8,754 nucleotides of DNA from Actinomycetota bacterium (GTDB taxonomy: Bacteria; Actinomycetota; UBA4738). Location: assembly GCA_005888465.1 (NCBI GenBank), contig VAYJ01000067.1, positions 1 to 8,754 of the forward strand, read 5' to 3'. Under the pieces are notes generated by a model that saw only the letters and a program-made list of their open reading frames with translations, was not told the origin of the DNA and ran no database searches. This document shows, piece after piece, positions 5,767 through 8,754 of the stretch. The translations under genes and the position numbers were made by a program. Position 1 is the stretch's first letter. The number at the start of each line of letters is the position of its first letter.

Positions 5767-7464
5767 ATGCCGCCCGTCACCGCGAGACATCGAAGGACGC
5801 CGAATGCTCGCGCTCGATCGCTCGGGGCCTTGCTGGTGTATGCGGCCGGGTCGGTCGTCCTGTTCGGGATTCCGGTGCTCCGGCGCCCGTCGCGAGTCTA
5901 CGTTGGGTACGGGACCGACCCGGCCACCCACATGTGGTTCCTGATGTGGTGGCCCCACGCGATCTCGCACGGACTGGATCCCTTCTTCACGCACGCGCTC
6001 TGGGCGCCGACCGGCTACCACCTGGGCGCCGTCCCGAGCATCCCGGGGCCGAGCCTGCTCCTCGCGCCCATCACCCTCGCCCTCGGGCCGATCGTCGCGT
6101 ACAACATTCTGGCCCTTTGCTGCCCGGCCGTCTCCGCATGGACCGCGTATCTCCTGTGCCGGCGCGTCACCGGCTCGCACGCCGCCTCGCTCGTGGGGGG
6201 CTGGCTCTTCGGATTCTCCACGTACGAGCTCGGGCAGCTCATGGGGCATCCGAACCTGGCGCTCGCGGCGCTGGTCCCGGTCATCGTCCTGTTGGTGCTT
6301 CGCCGGGTGGACGGGTCGCTTCGCCCGCGGACGTTCGTCGTGCTCCTCGCCCTCTGTGTCGGGCTGCAGCTCCTGGTGTCCGCCGAGGTGCTCCTCACGC
6401 TGGCCGTGTTCGGTGGGCTGGCGAACGTGCTCGCCGCCTTCTCCTTCCCGCGGCGCCGGACGGTGATCCTGTCGACGCTCGCCGAGAGCATGGTCGCGAT
6501 CGTGATCGCCTGCATCGTGCTCCTGCCCTACCTGCTCGCCGTGATGAGGGACCTCGCCTCCCCGCCGATCTACACGTTCTACTCCTCGTTCTACACGTCG
6601 GATCTGAAGAACTTCCTCATCCCCAACCCGATGACGCTCCTGGGCGGGTCGCACTACGCCTCGATCGCGGCCACGTTCTCGGGCAACGTGTCCGAGCAGA
6701 TGGCGTACCTGGGCCTGCCGTTGATCGCTGCGCTCCTGGCGTTCGCCGTGTCGTGGCGACGGATGCGCGTCGCGTGGTTCCTGCTGGGCGTCCTGCTCAT
6801 GGTGCTCGTGGCCACCCTCGGCCCGCGCCTGCGCGTGGGGGGCGCCCAATCGGTCTGGCTCCCGTGGCGGCTCGTCGTCGGGCTGCCGTTCCTGCGCTTC
6901 GCGCTCCCCAGCCGGTTCATGCTCTACGCGTTCCTGGCCGCCGCCGTGATCGTGTCGCTCTGGCTGGCCGATGCCCGTGGCGCGACGTGGTCGCGCCGAG
7001 CGCGGTGGGCGCTCGCGCTCCTCGCCCTGGTGGCGCTCCTGCCCGTTCGGGGCCGCGATTTCTGGAAGTGGCCGGACGACACGCCCCCGTTCTTCTCGAC
7101 CGGGATGTATCGGACGTATCTCGCGCCGGGCGAAAACGCGCTCATGATTCCATTCGGCGGCTTCGGGACCAGCATGCTCTGGCAGGCCGAGACCGGATTC
7201 GCGTTCCGCATGCCCGAGGGCTACGTCTCGGTCGTTCCCCCGCCCGAGTTCGCCGGCGACCCGTTCCTGCAGACGCTCTCCGCCGGCGTCCCGGTCCCGA
7301 AGTCGAGCGCCTTCCTGGGCGTGTTCCTGCGCGCGCACGACGTCGGGGCGGTCGTCGTCAAGGCGGGGACGCCGGGATCGTGGCGGCAGGTGTTTGCTCC
7401 CCTGGATCCGTCGCCGGTCGAGATCGGAGGGGTCGTCCTGTATCGAGTGGGTCCCTCCGGCTGA
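5767..7464 (+). CDS. Uncharacterised polytopic membrane protein, GT-C glycosyltransferase-like
   Basis: This 565-residue protein has a basic N-terminus, about ten to twelve membrane helices up to residue 425, and a soluble C-terminal part (about 428-565) expected outside the membrane. I do not recognise a characterised family, but the plan resembles GT-C sugar transferases. After the first helix, a loop has GYGTDPATHMWFLMWW (Asp51 as a possible catalytic acid), then APTGYHLGAVPSIPGPSLLL and GPIVAYN. Further conserved-looking motifs are GFSTYELGQLMGHPNLAL (149-166), SEQMAYLGLPL (309-319) and RFALPSRFMLYAF (377-389). Similar proteins are usually annotated as hypothetical or as glycosyltransferase 39-like or YfhO-like. 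The ATG at 5767 has only a weak ribosome site. Several long open frames overlap it on both strands, but only this one gives a membrane-type protein with helix-loop periodicity. It diverges from the PIG-V-like gene and overlaps the GT87-like gene at its 3' end by 107 bases. Confidence 0.8.
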   Translation: MPPVTARHRRTPNARARSLGALLVYAAGSVVLFGIPVLRRPSRVYVGYGTDPATHMWFLMWWPHAISHGLDPFFTHALWAPTGYHLGAVPSIPGPSLLLAPITLALGPIVAYNILALCCPAVSAWTAYLLCRRVTGSHAASLVGGWLFGFSTYELGQLMGHPNLALAALVPVIVLLVLRRVDGSLRPRTFVVLLALCVGLQLLVSAEVLLTLAVFGGLANVLAAFSFPRRRTVILSTLAESMVAIVIACIVLLPYLLAVMRDLASPPIYTFYSSFYTSDLKNFLIPNPMTLLGGSHYASIAATFSGNVSEQMAYLGLPLIAALLAFAVSWRRMRVAWFLLGVLLMVLVATLGPRLRVGGAQSVWLPWRLVVGLPFLRFALPSRFMLYAFLAAAVIVSLWLADARGATWSRRARWALALLALVALLPVRGRDFWKWPDDTPPFFSTGMYRTYLAPGENALMIPFGGFGTSMLWQAETGFAFRMPEGYVSVVPPPEFAGDPFLQTLSAGVPVPKSSAFLGVFLRAHDVGAVVVKAGTPGSWRQVFAPLDPSPVEIGGVVLYRVGPSG

Positions 7465-8668
7465 GGGTCCAGGCGACGAGGCAGGCGACGAGGACGGCCG
7501 CGCGGATGGCGACGGCGAGCTCGAAGCCCCCGAGCGGCACCCCCCGATACCCGCTGAACGCGACGCTCCCCAGGTCCGCGGAGAGACGCCCGAACCAGGA
7601 GAAGCGCGTGACGAAGACCGCCACGTCGGCGAACTCGAACGCCCCGAAGAGCCACGGGTTGGGAAGCGCGAGCGCGAACCAGGGGAGGAGCCAGAGGCTG
7701 TACTGCGGGGAGTAGACCTTGTTAGCGAGCAGGAACGCGACGAGCAGCGGGAACCCGAGGGTCCAGCGCGGGAAGTCGGGCTGGCGCTTTGCCCGGGTCC
7801 ACCACACCGCCGCGGCGATGACGAGGAAGGCGAGCAGGGATAGCCCGTTCACGAGCTTGATCTGGGCGGCGGAGAGCGGGCAGCTCCCCCCACCGTGCAG
7901 CCGTTCGCACACGATGAACCACAGGCTGTCCCAGTCGGCGGAGCGCGTCGAGTTGAACCGGAAGAAGGTCGACCAAGCGTTCGGGGCGAACATCGCGAAG
8001 GGCACGTTCACCGCTGCGAAGGCGATCACCGACCAGACGACGATCGCGGCGGCGCCCCCGCGCCGCTCCTCGCGGACCCGCTCGCGCGCGAACGGCACCA
8101 CCAGGAGTGCCGGATAGATCTTCGCGGCGGCACTCAGGCCGAGCAGGACACCGCTCGACCGGTCGCGCCGCCGCAGGAGGACGAGCGTCGCCACCGTCGT
8201 GATCGCCACCGCGAGGAGGTCCCAGTTGACGAAAGCGTAGATGAGGAGCGTCGGCGCGATGGCGAAGTACAGCGCCCGTTCGCCCACCATGAGGAAGAGT
8301 GCCCACGCGGTGATCAGGGCGCAGAGCGAGAGGAGCACCGCGTTCGCCCAGAAGAACCCGGCGTAGCCGTGGCCGATCCAGGCGGCCGCTCGCATGAAGT
8401 ACATCGTGAGTACCGGGTACTCGTCGCAGACGCCGCCCCCAGGGCATGCGTTCAGGAAGGGGAGCCGCCCGCCGGAGAGGTGCTCCGTCCCGTAGAGGGG
8501 AACGAGGTCCGTGTAGCAGAGCTGGCGGTACTGCCGGCCGTCGCCCCAGTCCCCGCTGCTGCACCGGCTCTTGAAGACGCCACCGGCCGCGAGCGTGACG
8601 ACCGTGGCGGCGATGACGACGGCGAGCGAGAGCCCGGCCGTCGCGCGCCGCCCCGCTGGGCTCTCCAC
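7358..8668 (-). CDS. GT87 (DUF2029)-like polyprenol-phosphate-dependent mannosyltransferase
   Basis: This 436-residue integral membrane protein resembles the GT87/DUF2029 family, which includes actinobacterial alpha-mannosyltransferases that use polyprenyl-phosphate mannose to extend phosphatidylinositol mannosides and lipoglycans. After one N-terminal helix (about 12-31) comes an outer loop with CYTDLVPLYG (Asp54, likely catalytic position) and CDEYPVLTMYFM (80-92). Later come FVNWDLLAVA (146-155), GLSAAAKIYPALLVVPF (177-193) and NKVYSPQYSLWLLPW (316-330), the last two being family signatures. Cys36, Cys51, Cys75 and Cys81 in the first loop could form disulfides. About ten helices precede a polar, Pro-rich tail (402-436). 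That tail is exactly the part antisense to the neighbouring gene, so it is weakly constrained or the gene has been extended. The start is GTG at 8666-8668 and is preceded by a dyad and by the stop of a probable upstream gene 8 bases away. The precise acceptor is unknown. Confidence 0.85.
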   Translation of the reverse strand: MESPAGRRATAGLSLAVVIAATVVTLAAGGVFKSRCSSGDWGDGRQYRQLCYTDLVPLYGTEHLSGGRLPFLNACPGGGVCDEYPVLTMYFMRAAAWIGHGYAGFFWANAVLLSLCALITAWALFLMVGERALYFAIAPTLLIYAFVNWDLLAVAITTVATLVLLRRRDRSSGVLLGLSAAAKIYPALLVVPFARERVREERRGGAAAIVVWSVIAFAAVNVPFAMFAPNAWSTFFRFNSTRSADWDSLWFIVCERLHGGGSCPLSAAQIKLVNGLSLLAFLVIAAAVWWTRAKRQPDFPRWTLGFPLLVAFLLANKVYSPQYSLWLLPWFALALPNPWLFGAFEFADVAVFVTRFSWFGRLSADLGSVAFSGYRGVPLGGFELAVAIRAAVLVACLVAWTLSRRDPLDTGRPLRSRPATDPGEQTPAATIPASPP

Positions 8669-8671
8669 GGC

Positions 8672-8684
8672 CCCGATTATCGGG
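8672..8684 (-). promoter_or_regulatory. Inverted repeat just upstream of the GT87-like gene
   Basis: CCCGAT-T-ATCGGG is a perfect dyad ending 3 bases before the GTG start codon. As RNA on the minus strand it would form a CCCGA/UCGGG stem with a three-base loop. That loop coincides with the UAA stop of the probable upstream reading frame (8677-8679). It could tie translation of the two genes together, act as an operator, or be chance. Confidence 0.28.
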
Positions 8685-8754
8685 CGGGTCCGGCCCTCAG
8701 CGTGAAACGGCAGTCGAATTCGCTCTCGAGGGAGAACGAATCGTTCGGGACCCC
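8677..8754 (-). CDS. Possible 3' end of an upstream minus-strand gene
   Basis: The minus strand is open from the window edge and ends in TAA at 8677-8679, giving 25 residues that finish SEFDCRFTLRAGPAR. Third codon positions are mostly G or C, as in the confirmed genes here, and the composition (alternating polar and hydrophobic residues) resembles an ordinary protein end. The stop lies 8 bases before the GTG start of the GT87-like gene, the spacing expected inside an operon. Too little is present to name a family. Confidence 0.4.
   Translation of the reverse strand, partial: GVPNDSFSLESEFDCRFTLRAGPAR

Noticed and set aside
5734..7338. Minus-strand open frame of 534 codons across the unknown membrane protein gene
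   Set aside because: The translation is almost entirely Arg, Glu, Gly, His and Gln with no structure. The plus-strand frame gives regular membrane helices and conserved-looking loops.
5934..7715. Plus-strand open frame of 593 codons, longer than the annotated membrane protein
   Set aside because: Although longer, its product is an Arg/Ala/Pro/Gly-rich shadow of the overlapping frame at 5767-7464 and runs antisense through part of the GT87-like gene.

Overview
The window is a GC-rich, gene-dense piece of a bacterial chromosome with almost no intergenic space. The very high GC content, the NarL-type kinase/regulator pair, the Ser-Pro-tailed class A penicillin-binding protein and the actinobacterial-style GT-C mannosyltransferase relatives (PIG-V-like and GT87-like) together suggest an actinomycete or another high-GC, lipoglycan-making lineage. 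I cannot name a genus from the sequence. No tRNA, rRNA, CRISPR array, insertion sequence or phage gene is visible.

Layout. Bases 1-1628 (+) hold the C-terminal two thirds of a class A penicillin-binding protein. It is broken near base 865 by an apparent small deletion that changes frame and removes the SxN active-site motif. Convergent to it, on the minus strand, lie a NarL-family response regulator (4398-3754) and a large membrane-bound sensor histidine kinase (3693-1543). They run regulator then kinase with a 60-base gap, so they are probably co-transcribed and form a cognate two-component system. Upstream of them on the same strand is a PIG-V-like GT-C glycosyltransferase (5737-4514).

Only 29 bases away and divergent is a 565-residue polytopic membrane protein (5767-7464, +) of unknown function with GT-C-like architecture. 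Its 3' end overlaps by 107 bases, tail to tail, a GT87-like polyprenol-phosphate-dependent mannosyltransferase (8668-7358, -). The last 78 bases appear to carry the 3' end of another minus-strand gene just upstream of the GT87 gene.

How the genes fit together. Everything encoded here acts at, or senses, the cell envelope. The PBP builds and cross-links peptidoglycan, and the GT-C proteins probably move sugars from lipid carriers onto envelope acceptors on the outer face of the membrane. The two-component system has a multi-pass membrane sensor. That it regulates the neighbouring envelope genes is inference from position only. I did not find a convincing new biological system. The most informative points are the PBP lesion, the uncharacterised GT-C-like protein within a three-gene cluster, the two unusually long convergent 3' overlaps, and small inverted repeats placed against start codons.
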